Of a stretch of DNA of 25,500 nucleotides, positions 1 to 8,563 are shown piece after piece. A model generated the notes under the pieces. It did no database searches. It saw only the letters and a list, made by a program, of their open reading frames with translations, and was not told where the DNA came from. The DNA lies in contig DATFWO010000076.1 of assembly GCA_035259205.1 (NCBI GenBank), positions 1 through 25,500 on the forward strand. The letters run 5' to 3'. The position numbers were made by a program, and so were the translations under genes. The DNA comes from SG8-41 sp035259205 (GTDB lineage Bacteria; Pseudomonadota; Gammaproteobacteria; Burkholderiales; SG8-41). Position 1 is the stretch's first letter. The number at the start of each line of letters is the position of its first letter.

Positions 1-93
1 GAGCCGCCGAACGACGCCAGGTATCCCGCGCGTTATCGCCGGGACCTCGTGCGTGCGTTGACGCGAAGGGCACTGGAACGGGCGGCGGCATGA
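1..93 (+). CDS. C-terminal end of a CoxM-type FAD-binding subunit (partial)
   Basis: An open frame enters from the left edge and ends at TGA 91-93. It encodes the last 30 residues, reading EPPNDARYPARYRRDL and ending LERAAA. The pattern (A/Y)RxxL...A..RAL.RA matches the C-terminus of the complete FAD subunit found at 7189-8055 (PYRQHLAAVLAKRALEQA). This placement fits the usual M-S-L order of these operons. The stop overlaps the next start as ATGA, implying translational coupling with the 2Fe-2S subunit. The FAD-binding motifs lie outside the window, so the assignment rests on the tail and the context. Confidence 0.75.
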   Translation, partial: EPPNDARYPARYRRDLVRALTRRALERAAA

Positions 94-587
94 AAATCGG
101 CATTACCCTGAACATCAACGGCAAGGATCACGTCTTCCGCGCGGAGCCGCGGCGCACGCTCGCCGATGCGATACGTGACGATTGCGGGCAGACCGGCACC
201 CATACCGGCTGCGAGCACGGCGTCTGCGGCGCCTGCACCATACTCGTCGACGGCGAACCGGTGCGCTCGTGCCTGATGTTCGCGGTGCAGGCCGCGGGCC
301 GGAAGATCCGCACCGTCGAGGGGCTGGCCGGTGAGGAAAGCGAGGGCGGGAAGCTGCATCCGCTCCAGCGCGCCTTCATCGAGCACCACGGGCTCCAATG
401 CGGCTACTGCACTCCGGGCTTCCTCATGCTTGCCGCCGGCGTCCTGGAACGTAAACCCGATATCAGCGACGCGGAGCTGCTGGATGCGCTGTCGGCGAAC
501 CTGTGCCGGTGCACCGGCTACAAGAACATCGTCAAGGCGGTGCGCGCGGCAGCCGCCGAAATGCGGACCGCAGGGGGCTCGGGATGA
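90..587 (+). CDS. 2Fe-2S small subunit of a molybdenum hydroxylase (CoxS/XdhA type)
   Basis: This 165-residue protein should carry electrons from the molybdenum site of the large subunit to the FAD subunit. The N-terminal plant-ferredoxin-like domain has Cys41, Cys46, Cys49 and Cys61 in the CEHGVCGAC...C pattern. The C-terminal helical [2Fe-2S]-binding domain has GLQCGYCTPG (Cys104, Cys107) and NLCRCTGY (Cys139, Cys141). All eight cluster ligands are present and the length is typical of the family. The start overlaps the previous stop (ATGA at 90-93) and the stop overlaps the next start (ATGA at 584-587), so the FAD, 2Fe-2S and L1 subunits form a tightly coupled operon. It probably serves both large subunits downstream, because no second small-subunit gene lies between them. 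Confidence 0.95.
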   Translation: MKIGITLNINGKDHVFRAEPRRTLADAIRDDCGQTGTHTGCEHGVCGACTILVDGEPVRSCLMFAVQAAGRKIRTVEGLAGEESEGGKLHPLQRAFIEHHGLQCGYCTPGFLMLAAGVLERKPDISDAELLDALSANLCRCTGYKNIVKAVRAAAAEMRTAGGSG

Positions 588-2869
588 AGACGCAATACGT
601 TGGGCAGCCCGTGCACCGGCTGGAGGACCTGCCCCTCGTCACCGGCCGCGGCCGCTATGCGGCGGATATCAATTTTCCCGGTCAGCTGTACATGCGGGTC
701 GTGCGCTCCAGCCACGCGCACGGCAGAATCATTTCCATCGACGCCACGCGGGGGCGCTCGGCCCCGGGGGTGGTGGCGCTCTGGACCGCAGCCGACGTTG
801 CGGAGCTGCGCCCCATTGCGCTGCGCGAAGGTCCCGACGCGAGGCTCGACCCATATCTCCAGCCGGTGCTGGCGTGCGGGCGCGTGCGCTATGTTGGCGA
901 GCCGGTCGCAGTCTTATTTGCCGAGGACGCCTACCTGGCCGAGGACGCCGGGGAGCTGGTGAGCGTCGAGGTGGAGGAATTGCCGCCCGTGCTGGAGGCG
1001 CATGAGCCGCCTCTGGAATTCGAATCCGGGCGCTCGACGGAACCGCTGGTGATACGCAAAGAATACGGTGACGTCGAAGCGGCGTTTCGCGCGGCGCATG
1101 CGGTCGTCGAGCTCGATCTTGCGGTGGGCCGCCATTCGGGAGTGCCCCTGGAGACGCGCGGTGCCGTAGCGCGTTACGATGCCGCGCGCGACCTGTTGCA
1201 GCTCTACGGCGCGGCCAAGGTGCCGCACCGCACGCGCGACGGCATCGCGCGCGTCCTCGGCCGCGATCCGGCGAAGATCCACCTGTACGAGGGACACGTG
1301 GGCGGCGGGTTCGGCGTCCGCGGCGAGGTCTATCCGGAAGACGTCCTGGTGTGCGCCGGCGCGTTGCGGCTCGGACGTCCGGTCAAATGGATCGAGGATC
1401 GCTACGAGAGCCTGGTCGCGACCAACCATTCCCGCCAGCAGCGTCATCGTGCGCGTGCGGCGGTAGATCGCGCCGGGCGCATCCTGGCGTTCGACGACGT
1501 TTTCTACCACGACCAGGGCGCGTATCCCCGCACGCACGGGGCGAGAGTAGCCGACCTCACGGCCGGTATGCTCCCCGGGCCCTATCACGTCCCTGCCTAC
1601 CGGGTGGCAGCACACTACCGGCTGACCAACAAGACGCCGGCGGCCACCTATCGCTCCCCCGGCCGTTTCGAAGGCAGCTTCGTACGCGAGCGCCTGCTCG
1701 ATGCCATTGCCGCACGCCTCGGGATCGATCCCGTCGAAGCGCGCCGGCGCAACCTGATCCCGCAGGCGGCGATGCCCTACCGGCGCGCGCTCGACGCTAT
1801 CGGCGATGAAGTGGTGCTGGACTCCGGAGACTACAGCGGGCTGCTCGACAAGGCGCTTGCGAATATCGGCTGGGAAGCCTTGCAGAGGGAACTGCGGCGC
1901 CGCCGCGCGGCCGGCGAGGCGGTAGGCGCGGGCGTGGCCATGTATCTGGAAAAGAGCGGTCTCGGCCCGCGCGACGCCGCGCACGTGACGGTGGAGCGCA
2001 CGGGCGACGTGGAAGTCGTGACCGGCGGCGCATCGGGCGGCCAGGGGATAGAAACCGTCATGGCGCAGATTTGCGCCGACGCGCTGGGCGTGGACTACAA
2101 GCGGGTGCGCGTCGTTCACGGCCAGACCGAAAGAATTGCTCGAGGCATAGGCGCACACGCCTCCCGAGCCACCGTGATGACGGGGTCGGCGGTGCACATC
2201 GCCGCGTCCCAGGTGCGGGCAAAGGCGATCGAAGCGGCGGCTGCCATGATGCAGGTCCCCGCGGCCGCGCTCGACATCGTCGACGGCAAGGTCGTGAGAA
2301 AGGACAGTGCCGATGCGATCTCAATGGAGTTGGGCCAGGTGGCGCGATCGGCAGCGCTGGCCCCCGGCGGGCTTTCTGCCGAAGGGCTGTTCGAAACCGA
2401 TCACATGAACTATCCGTACGGTTTGCACGTCGCGGTGGCGAAGGTGGACCGGGAGACGGGCGGCGTAGAAGTGGAGCGGTTTCTCATCGCCTACGACGTA
2501 GGGCGGGCGATCAACCCGATGCTGGTGGAAGGCCAGCTGTCAGGGGGCTTCGCGCAGGGGCTGGGCGGAGCGCTGCTGGAAGAATTCGAATACGACGAGC
2601 GTGGCCAGCCGCTGTCGGTGACTTTTGCCGATTACCTGCTACCTGCTCTGCGCGGAATGCCCATGGTGGAGGTCATCGTTTCGGAAGATGCCCCCAGCCC
2701 TTTGAACCCGCTTGGCATCAAAGGCGCCGGGGAGGGCGGAGTCACCGCGGTCGGCGCAGCCCTGGCCGCGGCGATCGACGATGCGATCGGCGTCCCAGGA
2801 GCGGTTACCCGGCTGCCGGTCACGCCCGCGCGGCTCAGGGAAATTCTCGACCGGACCGGGAAGAGTTAG
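584..2869 (+). CDS. Molybdopterin large subunit L1 of a xanthine dehydrogenase/CoxL family enzyme
   Basis: This is a 761-residue catalytic subunit of the aldehyde oxidase/xanthine dehydrogenase superfamily (molybdopterin cytosine dinucleotide type in bacterial relatives). The N-terminal a/b hammerhead domain begins VGQPVHRLEDLPLVTGRGRYAADI. The Mo-binding motif VGGGFG lies at about 239-244. The loop that is AYxCSFR in form I CO dehydrogenase reads TYRSPGRFE at 355-363. The catalytic base is Glu717 in GIKGAGEGG. Hydroxylation of an unknown aldehyde, N-heterocycle or similar substrate is the likely reaction; CO oxidation is unlikely. I chose ATG 584 because it overlaps the small-subunit stop (ATGA) and gives the normal N-terminus. 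The frame is open further upstream, but that would overlap the small subunit. A second large subunit follows 54 bp downstream. Confidence 0.93.
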   Translation: MKTQYVGQPVHRLEDLPLVTGRGRYAADINFPGQLYMRVVRSSHAHGRIISIDATRGRSAPGVVALWTAADVAELRPIALREGPDARLDPYLQPVLACGRVRYVGEPVAVLFAEDAYLAEDAGELVSVEVEELPPVLEAHEPPLEFESGRSTEPLVIRKEYGDVEAAFRAAHAVVELDLAVGRHSGVPLETRGAVARYDAARDLLQLYGAAKVPHRTRDGIARVLGRDPAKIHLYEGHVGGGFGVRGEVYPEDVLVCAGALRLGRPVKWIEDRYESLVATNHSRQQRHRARAAVDRAGRILAFDDVFYHDQGAYPRTHGARVADLTAGMLPGPYHVPAYRVAAHYRLTNKTPAATYRSPGRFEGSFVRERLLDAIAARLGIDPVEARRRNLIPQAAMPYRRALDAIGDEVVLDSGDYSGLLDKALANIGWEALQRELRRRRAAGEAVGAGVAMYLEKSGLGPRDAAHVTVERTGDVEVVTGGASGGQGIETVMAQICADALGVDYKRVRVVHGQTERIARGIGAHASRATVMTGSAVHIAASQVRAKAIEAAAAMMQVPAAALDIVDGKVVRKDSADAISMELGQVARSAALAPGGLSAEGLFETDHMNYPYGLHVAVAKVDRETGGVEVERFLIAYDVGRAINPMLVEGQLSGGFAQGLGGALLEEFEYDERGQPLSVTFADYLLPALRGMPMVEVIVSEDAPSPLNPLGIKGAGEGGVTAVGAALAAAIDDAIGVPGAVTRLPVTPARLREILDRTGKS

Positions 2870-2923
2870 CGGGTATACTCGACGCGATCGCAGCACGCTT
2901 CGAGTGCAACGTATTACCCTGAC

Positions 2924-5266
2924 ATGAATGACATCGCCGACATCAGGGCAACGAATGCGTGGATCGGCAGCCCCGTCGCGCGGGTCGAGGACGCCCGCCT
3001 GCTGCGAGGGCAGGGGACGTACGTCGCCGACCTGAAGCGCCCGGAAATGCTGCATGCAGCGATCGTGCGCAGCCCGGTGGCGCACGGCCGCATCCGCTCC
3101 GTCGACGCCTCGGCCGCCCTCGCCATGCCCGGCGTCGTCGCTGTAATCACCGCCACGGATGTCGCTCGCGAGCTCGGCGCCGTCCCCGTCATCCAGCAGC
3201 GCCAGGAGGCGCTGTCGGAGCTCGAGCCCTACTATCAGCCGGTCATCGCCGAAACCAAAGTGCGTTACGTGGGCGAGCCCGTCGCCGTCGTGGTGGCCCG
3301 TGACCCCGCGCTTGCCGAGGATGCGCTCGACGCCGTCACACTCGATATCGAATCGCTCCCGGTCGTGGCGGACCGGGCGGCTTCTGCGAAGAGCGAAACG
3401 CTCCTGTTCGACGGCACGGCGTCGAATTGCGCGGTCACGTTGACCGCGACCAAGGGCAATGCGAATGCTGCGTTCGCGGCTGCGCCGTATACCCGGCGCG
3501 AGCGCTTCCGCGTGCACCGCCATACGGCGGTACCCATGGAGACCCGCGGCCTGCTCGCCGAGTGGGATGCGGCGCAGTGCAAGCTCTTCGTGTCCGGCGC
3601 AGCCAAGGTGCCGTTCCGCAATCGGCGGGCGCTCGCCAGGCAGATGCGGATGGCCGAGACGGATATCGAGATGGTGCAAAGCGACGTGGGCGGCGGATTC
3701 GGGGTGCGCGGCGAGTTCTATCCTGAGGACTTCCTGATTCCCTTCGCAGCCAGGCTGACCCGCCGGCCGGTCAAATGGATAGAAGACCGGCGCGAGCACT
3801 TCATCGCCACCAACCACGCGCGCGATGCCGAATGCGAGCTCGAGATCGCCTGCGACAGGGACGGCACTATTCTCGCCCTGCGCGGCCGGGCGCAGACCGA
3901 CGCCGGCGCCTACGTGCGCACCAACGGCGTCACGCCCGCGCGCAACATGTCGCAGGTGGCGACCGGACCGTACCGCATTCCGCACGTCCGGATGGAAGTA
4001 TCGCTGATGCTGACCAACAAGACCCCGGTCGGCACGTACCGCGGTCCGGGACGCTTCGAGACCGATTTCTTCCGCGAGCGGCTGCTCGACATCGTTGCCG
4101 GCGATCTCGGCATCGATCGCGTCGAAATCCGGCGCCGCAATTTCATCGCCGCGGGCGAAATGCCGTACGCGCTTGCGACCGTGCAGCCCCTCGACGGGAA
4201 GACCGCCATCGACAGCGGCGACTACCAGGTGACGCTCGACCGCTGTCTCGCCGAATTCGATTGGGCCGGCAAGACGCATCTGGATGGCCGGCTGATCGAC
4301 GGTCGTTATCATGGCCTGGGCATAGGCTGCTACATCGAAGGGGGCGCTTCGGGGCCGGCGGAGGGAGCACGCCTGGTCGTGGAACCCGATGGCACCGTTT
4401 CGGTATATACGGGTTCGTCCTCTGTGGGCCAGGGGGTAGAGACGGTGTGCGCGCAGATCGCTGCCGACACCCTCGGCATGCCCATGGAGCGCATCCGCGG
4501 CGTGTATCACGGCTCGACTGCGTTCGTGCGAGAGGGATACGGCTCCTTCAGCTCCCGCAGCGTGGTCATGGGCGGCTCGGCGATCGTGACGGTGGCAAGG
4601 CAGCTCCTGGAGCGCATCCGGGAGCTAGCCGCGGCGCGGCTGGGCTGCGCGCCGGCCGAGGTCGAGATCCTGGACGGCTGCCATGTCCTCGCACGGCGCG
4701 GCAAATCCATTACGCTTGCCGAGCTGGCGTCCGCGCACGCGATGGACGGCGGCATTTCCGCCGAAGGGAGCTTTTCGAGCAGCAAGCGCACCTACAGCTA
4801 TGGAGCGCATGCCGCCCACGTCGCGGTGGATCCCGCTACGGGCCGCGTGGAGGTGCTCGATTACGTGGCCGTGGAGGACGTGGGCCGCATCATCAATCCG
4901 CATACCCTGCACGGCCAGGCATTGGGCGCCATCGTGCAGGGGTTGGGTGCCGTGCTGCTCGAAGAGCTGCTCTACGATGATGAAGGGCAGCTGCGGACCG
5001 GCACCTTGGCGGATTACCTGATGCCGACCGCGTGCGAGTGCCCGAACATCCGGGTCGTCGCACTCGAGCAATGCCCTTCTCCGAACAATCCGCTCGGCGC
5101 CAAAGGGGCGGGGGAGGGCGGCATGATTCCCGTGGGCGGGCTGATCTGCAACGCCGTCGCGGCCGCGCTTGCGCCACTCGGCATTGTGCCGCGGGAGTTG
5201 CCTCTGTCCCCGCCGCGCGTGTGGACGATGATCGAGGAGGTGCGCACCGGAACGCGCGCGACGTGA
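2924..5266 (+). CDS. Molybdopterin large subunit L2, paralogue of L1
   Basis: This 780-residue catalytic subunit is of the same family as L1 and is clearly related along its whole length. It has an N-terminal hammerhead domain (GSPVARVEDARLLRGQGTYVADL), VGGGFGVRGEFYPEDF at 255-270, the active-site loop TYRGPGRFE at 371-379 and catalytic Glu731 in GAKGAGEGG. L1 and L2 share the unusual TYR(S/G)PGRFE loop, which differs from both form I (AYxCSFR) and the common form II (AYRGAGR) loops. No small or medium subunit lies between them, so L2 must share the upstream 2Fe-2S and FAD subunits or pair with L1. The gap to L1 is only 54 bp. It holds a -10-like TATACT at 2874-2879 without a convincing -35, so co-transcription with L1 is likely. 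The substrate is unknown. Confidence 0.93.
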   Translation: MNDIADIRATNAWIGSPVARVEDARLLRGQGTYVADLKRPEMLHAAIVRSPVAHGRIRSVDASAALAMPGVVAVITATDVARELGAVPVIQQRQEALSELEPYYQPVIAETKVRYVGEPVAVVVARDPALAEDALDAVTLDIESLPVVADRAASAKSETLLFDGTASNCAVTLTATKGNANAAFAAAPYTRRERFRVHRHTAVPMETRGLLAEWDAAQCKLFVSGAAKVPFRNRRALARQMRMAETDIEMVQSDVGGGFGVRGEFYPEDFLIPFAARLTRRPVKWIEDRREHFIATNHARDAECELEIACDRDGTILALRGRAQTDAGAYVRTNGVTPARNMSQVATGPYRIPHVRMEVSLMLTNKTPVGTYRGPGRFETDFFRERLLDIVAGDLGIDRVEIRRRNFIAAGEMPYALATVQPLDGKTAIDSGDYQVTLDRCLAEFDWAGKTHLDGRLIDGRYHGLGIGCYIEGGASGPAEGARLVVEPDGTVSVYTGSSSVGQGVETVCAQIAADTLGMPMERIRGVYHGSTAFVREGYGSFSSRSVVMGGSAIVTVARQLLERIRELAAARLGCAPAEVEILDGCHVLARRGKSITLAELASAHAMDGGISAEGSFSSSKRTYSYGAHAAHVAVDPATGRVEVLDYVAVEDVGRIINPHTLHGQALGAIVQGLGAVLLEELLYDDEGQLRTGTLADYLMPTACECPNIRVVALEQCPSPNNPLGAKGAGEGGMIPVGGLICNAVAAALAPLGIVPRELPLSPPRVWTMIEEVRTGTRAT

Positions 5267-5324
5267 GCGCAGGATACGGGCGCGCGGCTTTGATTTTCTG
5301 TCACCATCTTCAAGGAGGAGACCA

Positions 5325-5798
5325 ATGAAAAGAGCCATTGCCACCCACGCCGCGTTCGGTTGTGCGACGGCAGTGTTGGCTTCAGGCGCCACCTATCTCG
5401 CACTCGCGGGTTGGCCCCCGGCGCTCTCGTCGCGGCCGGCGCACGCGCAGACGCCGCCCGCCACTGCTCCCAGCACGCGCCAGATAGACCTCTTTAAGAC
5501 AACAATGGACGATGTCCTCGGTCGCGTGGTCACGATCCGTCGAACCGAGCGCGATCCGGGTTCCGGCAGCGCCCCGCACCGGCATCCCGGAAGCCATACT
5601 TTCGGCTATGTCCTCGAAGGCACCTACGAAGTAAAGATAGACGATGGACCGGTGCGCAGGCTCGGGCCGGGCGAGACGTTCTACGAGCCCCCTGGCGCGC
5701 TGCACGCCGTCTCACGCAACGGAAGCTCGACGCAGCCGGTCAAATACCTCGTCATTCAGGTCTCCGACCCAACCAAACCGCAGACGGTGGCGGAGTAG
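5325..5798 (+). CDS. Secreted cupin-domain protein
   Basis: This 157-residue protein has an N-terminal signal peptide with a hydrophobic stretch at about 9-30 and a likely cleavage after AHA at residue 41, so it should act in the periplasm. The rest is a single small beta-barrel cupin (about 65-150). Motif 1 has PHRHPGSHTFGYVLEG with His85 and His87. The family's usual metal-ligand Glu position reads His91 (HTFG). Motif 2 has PGETFYEPPGALH with His127. A metal-dependent role is plausible, but the substrate is unknown. An excellent ribosome binding site (AAGGAGGAG, 5312-5320) precedes ATG 5325. It lies 58 bp after L2 and is probably in the same operon. Cupins of this type often occur with oxidoreductase operons, so a role in handling the same substrate is an inference only. 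Confidence 0.88.
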   Translation: MKRAIATHAAFGCATAVLASGATYLALAGWPPALSSRPAHAQTPPATAPSTRQIDLFKTTMDDVLGRVVTIRRTERDPGSGSAPHRHPGSHTFGYVLEGTYEVKIDDGPVRRLGPGETFYEPPGALHAVSRNGSSTQPVKYLVIQVSDPTKPQTVAE

Positions 5799-5808
5799 CC
5801 TCGAAGGT

Positions 5809-5844
5809 CCCACGATTGCGTCGTGGCAATTTATTGAATAGCAT
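5809..5844 (+). promoter_or_regulatory. Hairpin and possible promoter between the cupin and reductase genes
   Basis: A short stem CCACGA/TCGTGG (5810-5815 with 5821-5826) follows the cupin stop and is followed by the AT-rich CAATTTATTG. It could be a weak terminator. Overlapping it, TTGCGT (5816-5821) and TAGCAT (5839-5844) are spaced by 17 bp and each match the sigma-70 consensus at four of six bases. The next gene may therefore have its own promoter. Both readings are weak. Confidence 0.3.
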
Positions 5845-5929
5845 TGCGGACTTGAGGCGTTGGCGAGAACGAATTCCACAATGCGGGACGCTGGCTTAGC
5901 CTCGCTGGCTTACCGGAGGAGAAGTTCTC

Positions 5930-7000
5930 ATGAGCACCACTCACAAGATTCTCATCCTGGGCGCTTCGTATGGCTCGCTGCTGGCAGCCAAGCTGCTGTT
6001 TGCACGCCATACGCTGAAGCTGGTTTGCCTGCCCGCGGAAGCGGAATTGATCAACAAGGAAGGCATCCGGGTACGCATGCCGGTGAAAGGCCGGGACGGA
6101 CTCGTTGAGATCAATTCACAGAAGCTGCCCGGCATATTGTCCGCTGATGGTCCGGCGGCGGTGAACCCGGCCGAATACGATCTCGTCGCGCTGGCGATGA
6201 TGGAGCCCCAATACCGGTCGCCCGGTGTGCGCGAGCTGATGGATGCGATAGGCAAAGCACGGGTACCGTGCATGTCGATCATGAACATGCCGCCGCTCAC
6301 CTACCTGAAACGTATTCCGGGCCTCAATGTGGATGCGTGCCGTAGCGCTTATACAGACGCCAAGGTCTGGGACGCCCTCGATCCCAAGCTGATGACGCTG
6401 TGCAGCCCGGACCCGCAGGCGTTTCGTCCGCCGGAAGAAAAGGTCAATGTGCTGCAGGTCAGGCTGGCGACCAACTTCAAGGCCGCCCGCTTCGAGTCCG
6501 AGGCTCATACGGACATCCTGCGCCACCTGGAGGCGGATATCGAGGCGGTGCGCTTCGATACCGGCAGCGGCAAGATCGAATTGCCGGTGAAGCTCAAGGT
6601 GCACGACTCTATCTTCGTGCCGCTGGCGAAGTGGCCGATGCTGATCGCCGGCAACTATCGCTGCGTGCAGAAGGACGGCATGCGCTCCATCAAGGACGCG
6701 GTGCACACCGATCTCGAAGCGTCGCGCTCGGTCTACAACTGGGTGGTCAAGCTGTGCATTTCCCTGGGCGCGTCGGAAAAGGACCTGGTGCCGTTCGAGA
6801 AGTATGCGAACGCTGCGCTGTCGCTTTTGACCCCGTCCTCCGCGGCGAGAGCGCTCTTCAACGGCGCGCCGAACATCGAGCGGGTCGACCGCCTGGTGAA
6901 GGCCATAGCCGCGCAGAAGGGTATGCAGTCGAGCGCGGTCGACGAGACGGTTGTCCTGGTCGACGCCCGGCTGGAGGCGAACCGCAAGAAAGCAGCCTGA
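5930..7000 (+). CDS. Ketopantoate reductase-like NAD(P)-binding oxidoreductase
   Basis: This 356-residue protein opens with a Rossmann-type strand-loop-helix, KILILGASYGSLLAAKLLFARHTLKLV, at residues 6-32. The dinucleotide loop reads GASYGS (11-16) rather than the usual GxGxxG. The N-terminal half continues with a PanE/ApbA-like pattern (YDLVALAMMEPQY, then VPCMSIMNMPP). The C-terminal half (about 200-350) is helical, as in the 6-phosphogluconate dehydrogenase-like C-domain (MRSIKDAVHTDLEASRSVYNWV). The gene is probably an NAD(P)H-linked oxidoreductase acting on a keto or hydroxy acid, but it is unlikely to be the housekeeping PanE. Start ATG 5930 has a clear ribosome binding site, GGAGGAGAAG, at 5915-5924. 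It sits between two molybdenum hydroxylase gene sets, so it may convert a product or precursor of those enzymes (inference). Confidence 0.72.
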   Translation: MSTTHKILILGASYGSLLAAKLLFARHTLKLVCLPAEAELINKEGIRVRMPVKGRDGLVEINSQKLPGILSADGPAAVNPAEYDLVALAMMEPQYRSPGVRELMDAIGKARVPCMSIMNMPPLTYLKRIPGLNVDACRSAYTDAKVWDALDPKLMTLCSPDPQAFRPPEEKVNVLQVRLATNFKAARFESEAHTDILRHLEADIEAVRFDTGSGKIELPVKLKVHDSIFVPLAKWPMLIAGNYRCVQKDGMRSIKDAVHTDLEASRSVYNWVVKLCISLGASEKDLVPFEKYANAALSLLTPSSAARALFNGAPNIERVDRLVKAIAAQKGMQSSAVDETVVLVDARLEANRKKAA

Positions 7001-7009
7001 CGCGGCAGT

Positions 7010-7073
7010 CGGGAGCGCAGGAGAGCCATCCACCGCGTTCCCGACCTTTCATCCTTCGATCTCTGCGCTCCCG
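7010..7073. repeat. Inverted repeat after the reductase gene
   Basis: Two perfect 11-base arms, CGGGAGCGCAG (7010-7020) and CTGCGCTCCCG (7063-7073), are separated by 42 bases. They begin 10 bp after the stop of the reductase gene. No T-run follows, so it is not a classical terminator. It may end or stabilise the upstream transcript. Confidence 0.45.
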
Positions 7074-7188
7074 GCTTTCGTCCGTCGGCGCCGGCTCTCT
7101 TCGCGGTTTCGACGCCGGTGATACCATCTCATAACCCTCATGAGGTCGGCGCGGTGCCTGTAATGGGCCCGTCGCGGCCCACGGTCCG

Positions 7189-8055
7189 ATGAAACCACCG
7201 CCGTTCAGCTATCACGATCCGCAAACGGTGCCGGAAGTCATCGATCTGCTCGGCCGTCTCGAGAATGCCAGGCTGCTGGCGGGCGGGCAGTCCCTCATGC
7301 CCATGCTCAACATGCGTTTCGCGCTGCCCGATCACCTCATCGATCTCAATCGGATCGATGGGCTCGCCTACATACGCGTGTCGAACGGGGCGTTGGAGAT
7401 CGGCGCTATGACGCGCCAGCGCGATATCGAATGCTCGGCTCTCGTCCGCGAGCAATGCCCCCTGATGCATGAAGCGATTGCGCACGTCGGCCATCGCCAG
7501 ACGCGCAACCGCGGAACGCTGGGCGGCTCGCTCTGCCACCTCGATCCGGCTGCGGAGCTGGTGGCTGTCGCCGCCGCCCTCGATGCAACGGTGGAGATCG
7601 CGGGGCCCAAGGGGCGGCGCGAAATTCCTTTCGCCCGGTTTCCCAAGTCATACATGACTCCGGCGATGGCTCCCGACGAGATGCTGACCGGCGTACGCTT
7701 TCCGCGGTGGGGGAGGAGGTACGGTTACGCTTTCGTGGAATTCGCACGTCGTCATGGCGACTTTGCGATTGTGTCGGCGGCGGCGCTGCTCGAAGAGGAT
7801 GACGCGGGCAGGATCGCGCGCGCCGCGGTCACGATCGGCGGCGTCGGACCTGCGCCGGTGCGGGCGGCCGCCGCCGAGTCGGCGCTCGTGGGCAATCCTG
7901 CGTCCGAGCCGCTGTTCCAGGATGCGTGCGAGAGCTGCCGTGAAATCGATGCCGTAGGGGATGTGCATGCGCCGGCGCCGTACCGGCAGCATCTGGCGGC
8001 GGTGCTCGCCAAGCGCGCCCTGGAGCAGGCGCACGCCCGCACCGGCCGTCAATAA
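7189..8055 (+). CDS. FAD-binding medium subunit of a molybdenum hydroxylase (CoxM type)
   Basis: This 288-residue subunit passes electrons from the 2Fe-2S clusters to the final acceptor through FAD. It has the two FAD-pyrophosphate motifs of the family: AGGQS at 31-35 (LLAGGQSLMPMLNMR) and TLGGS at 110-114 (RNRGTLGGSLCHLDPAAE). The C-terminal CO dehydrogenase flavoprotein domain follows at about 175-280. The length is typical of CoxM proteins. It starts a second M-S-L operon, with 13 bp between its stop and the next start. The 188-bp upstream gap contains the inverted repeat at 7010-7073 and no obvious promoter. The closest partner in the window is the 2Fe-2S subunit at 8069. Confidence 0.93.
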   Translation: MKPPPFSYHDPQTVPEVIDLLGRLENARLLAGGQSLMPMLNMRFALPDHLIDLNRIDGLAYIRVSNGALEIGAMTRQRDIECSALVREQCPLMHEAIAHVGHRQTRNRGTLGGSLCHLDPAAELVAVAAALDATVEIAGPKGRREIPFARFPKSYMTPAMAPDEMLTGVRFPRWGRRYGYAFVEFARRHGDFAIVSAAALLEEDDAGRIARAAVTIGGVGPAPVRAAAAESALVGNPASEPLFQDACESCREIDAVGDVHAPAPYRQHLAAVLAKRALEQAHARTGRQ

Positions 8056-8068
8056 CGGGGGGAACGCA

Positions 8069-8551
8069 ATGGCAGACACCCGAACAATCGCCCTGACTGT
8101 GAACGGTCGCCGCTACGAGGAGACGGTTGAAACCCGCTGTACCCTGGCGGACTTCCTGCGCCAGCAGCTCGGCTTGACCGGCACGCACCTCGGTTGCGAG
8201 CACGGTGTTTGCGGGGCTTGCACGATTCTGCTCGACGGCCGCTCGGCGCGCTCGTGCCTGATGCTCGCGGTGCAGGCGAACGGGCACGAGATCATGACGG
8301 TCGAGGGGATCGCGCCGGACAAGCTGACCCTGCATCCGCTGCAGGAGGCATTCCGGGACAACCATGGGCTGCAATGCGGTTTCTGTACGCCGGGCATACT
8401 CATCACGTTGATCGAATTTCTGCGCGACAACCCCGACCCGACGGAAGACGAAGTAAGGGTAGCCCTCTCCGGCAATCTCTGCCGATGTACCGGCTACCAG
8501 GGCATCGTCGCCGCCGCGCTCGATGCGGCAAAACGCTTGCGCGCAGTCTAG
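8069..8551 (+). CDS. 2Fe-2S small subunit of the second molybdenum hydroxylase
   Basis: This 160-residue iron-sulfur subunit has all eight Cys ligands. Cys43, Cys48, Cys51 and Cys63 sit in the ferredoxin-like domain (CEHGVCGAC...C). Cys103, Cys106, Cys138 and Cys140 sit in the C-terminal domain (LQCGFCTPG and NLCRCTGY). I chose ATG 8069 although the frame is open further upstream, because MADTRTIALTVNGRRYEETV is the normal family N-terminus. The purine-rich CGGGGGGAA just upstream (8056-8064) can serve as ribosome binding site, and the longer form would overlap the FAD subunit. It is a paralogue of the small subunit at 90-587 and should pair with L3 directly downstream (12 bp gap). Confidence 0.95.
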   Translation: MADTRTIALTVNGRRYEETVETRCTLADFLRQQLGLTGTHLGCEHGVCGACTILLDGRSARSCLMLAVQANGHEIMTVEGIAPDKLTLHPLQEAFRDNHGLQCGFCTPGILITLIEFLRDNPDPTEDEVRVALSGNLCRCTGYQGIVAAALDAAKRLRAV

Positions 8552-8563
8552 AAGCAGCAACGC

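Noticed and set aside
584..2869. L1 as a CO dehydrogenase large subunit
   Set aside because: The AYxCSFR loop with the copper-binding Cys is missing; the equivalent reads TYRSPGRFE.
2639..4510. Very long minus-strand open frame (623 codons) opposite L1 and L2
   Set aside because: It is a shadow of the GC-rich large-subunit genes, which have full family motifs on the plus strand. The minus-strand product has no recognisable domain.
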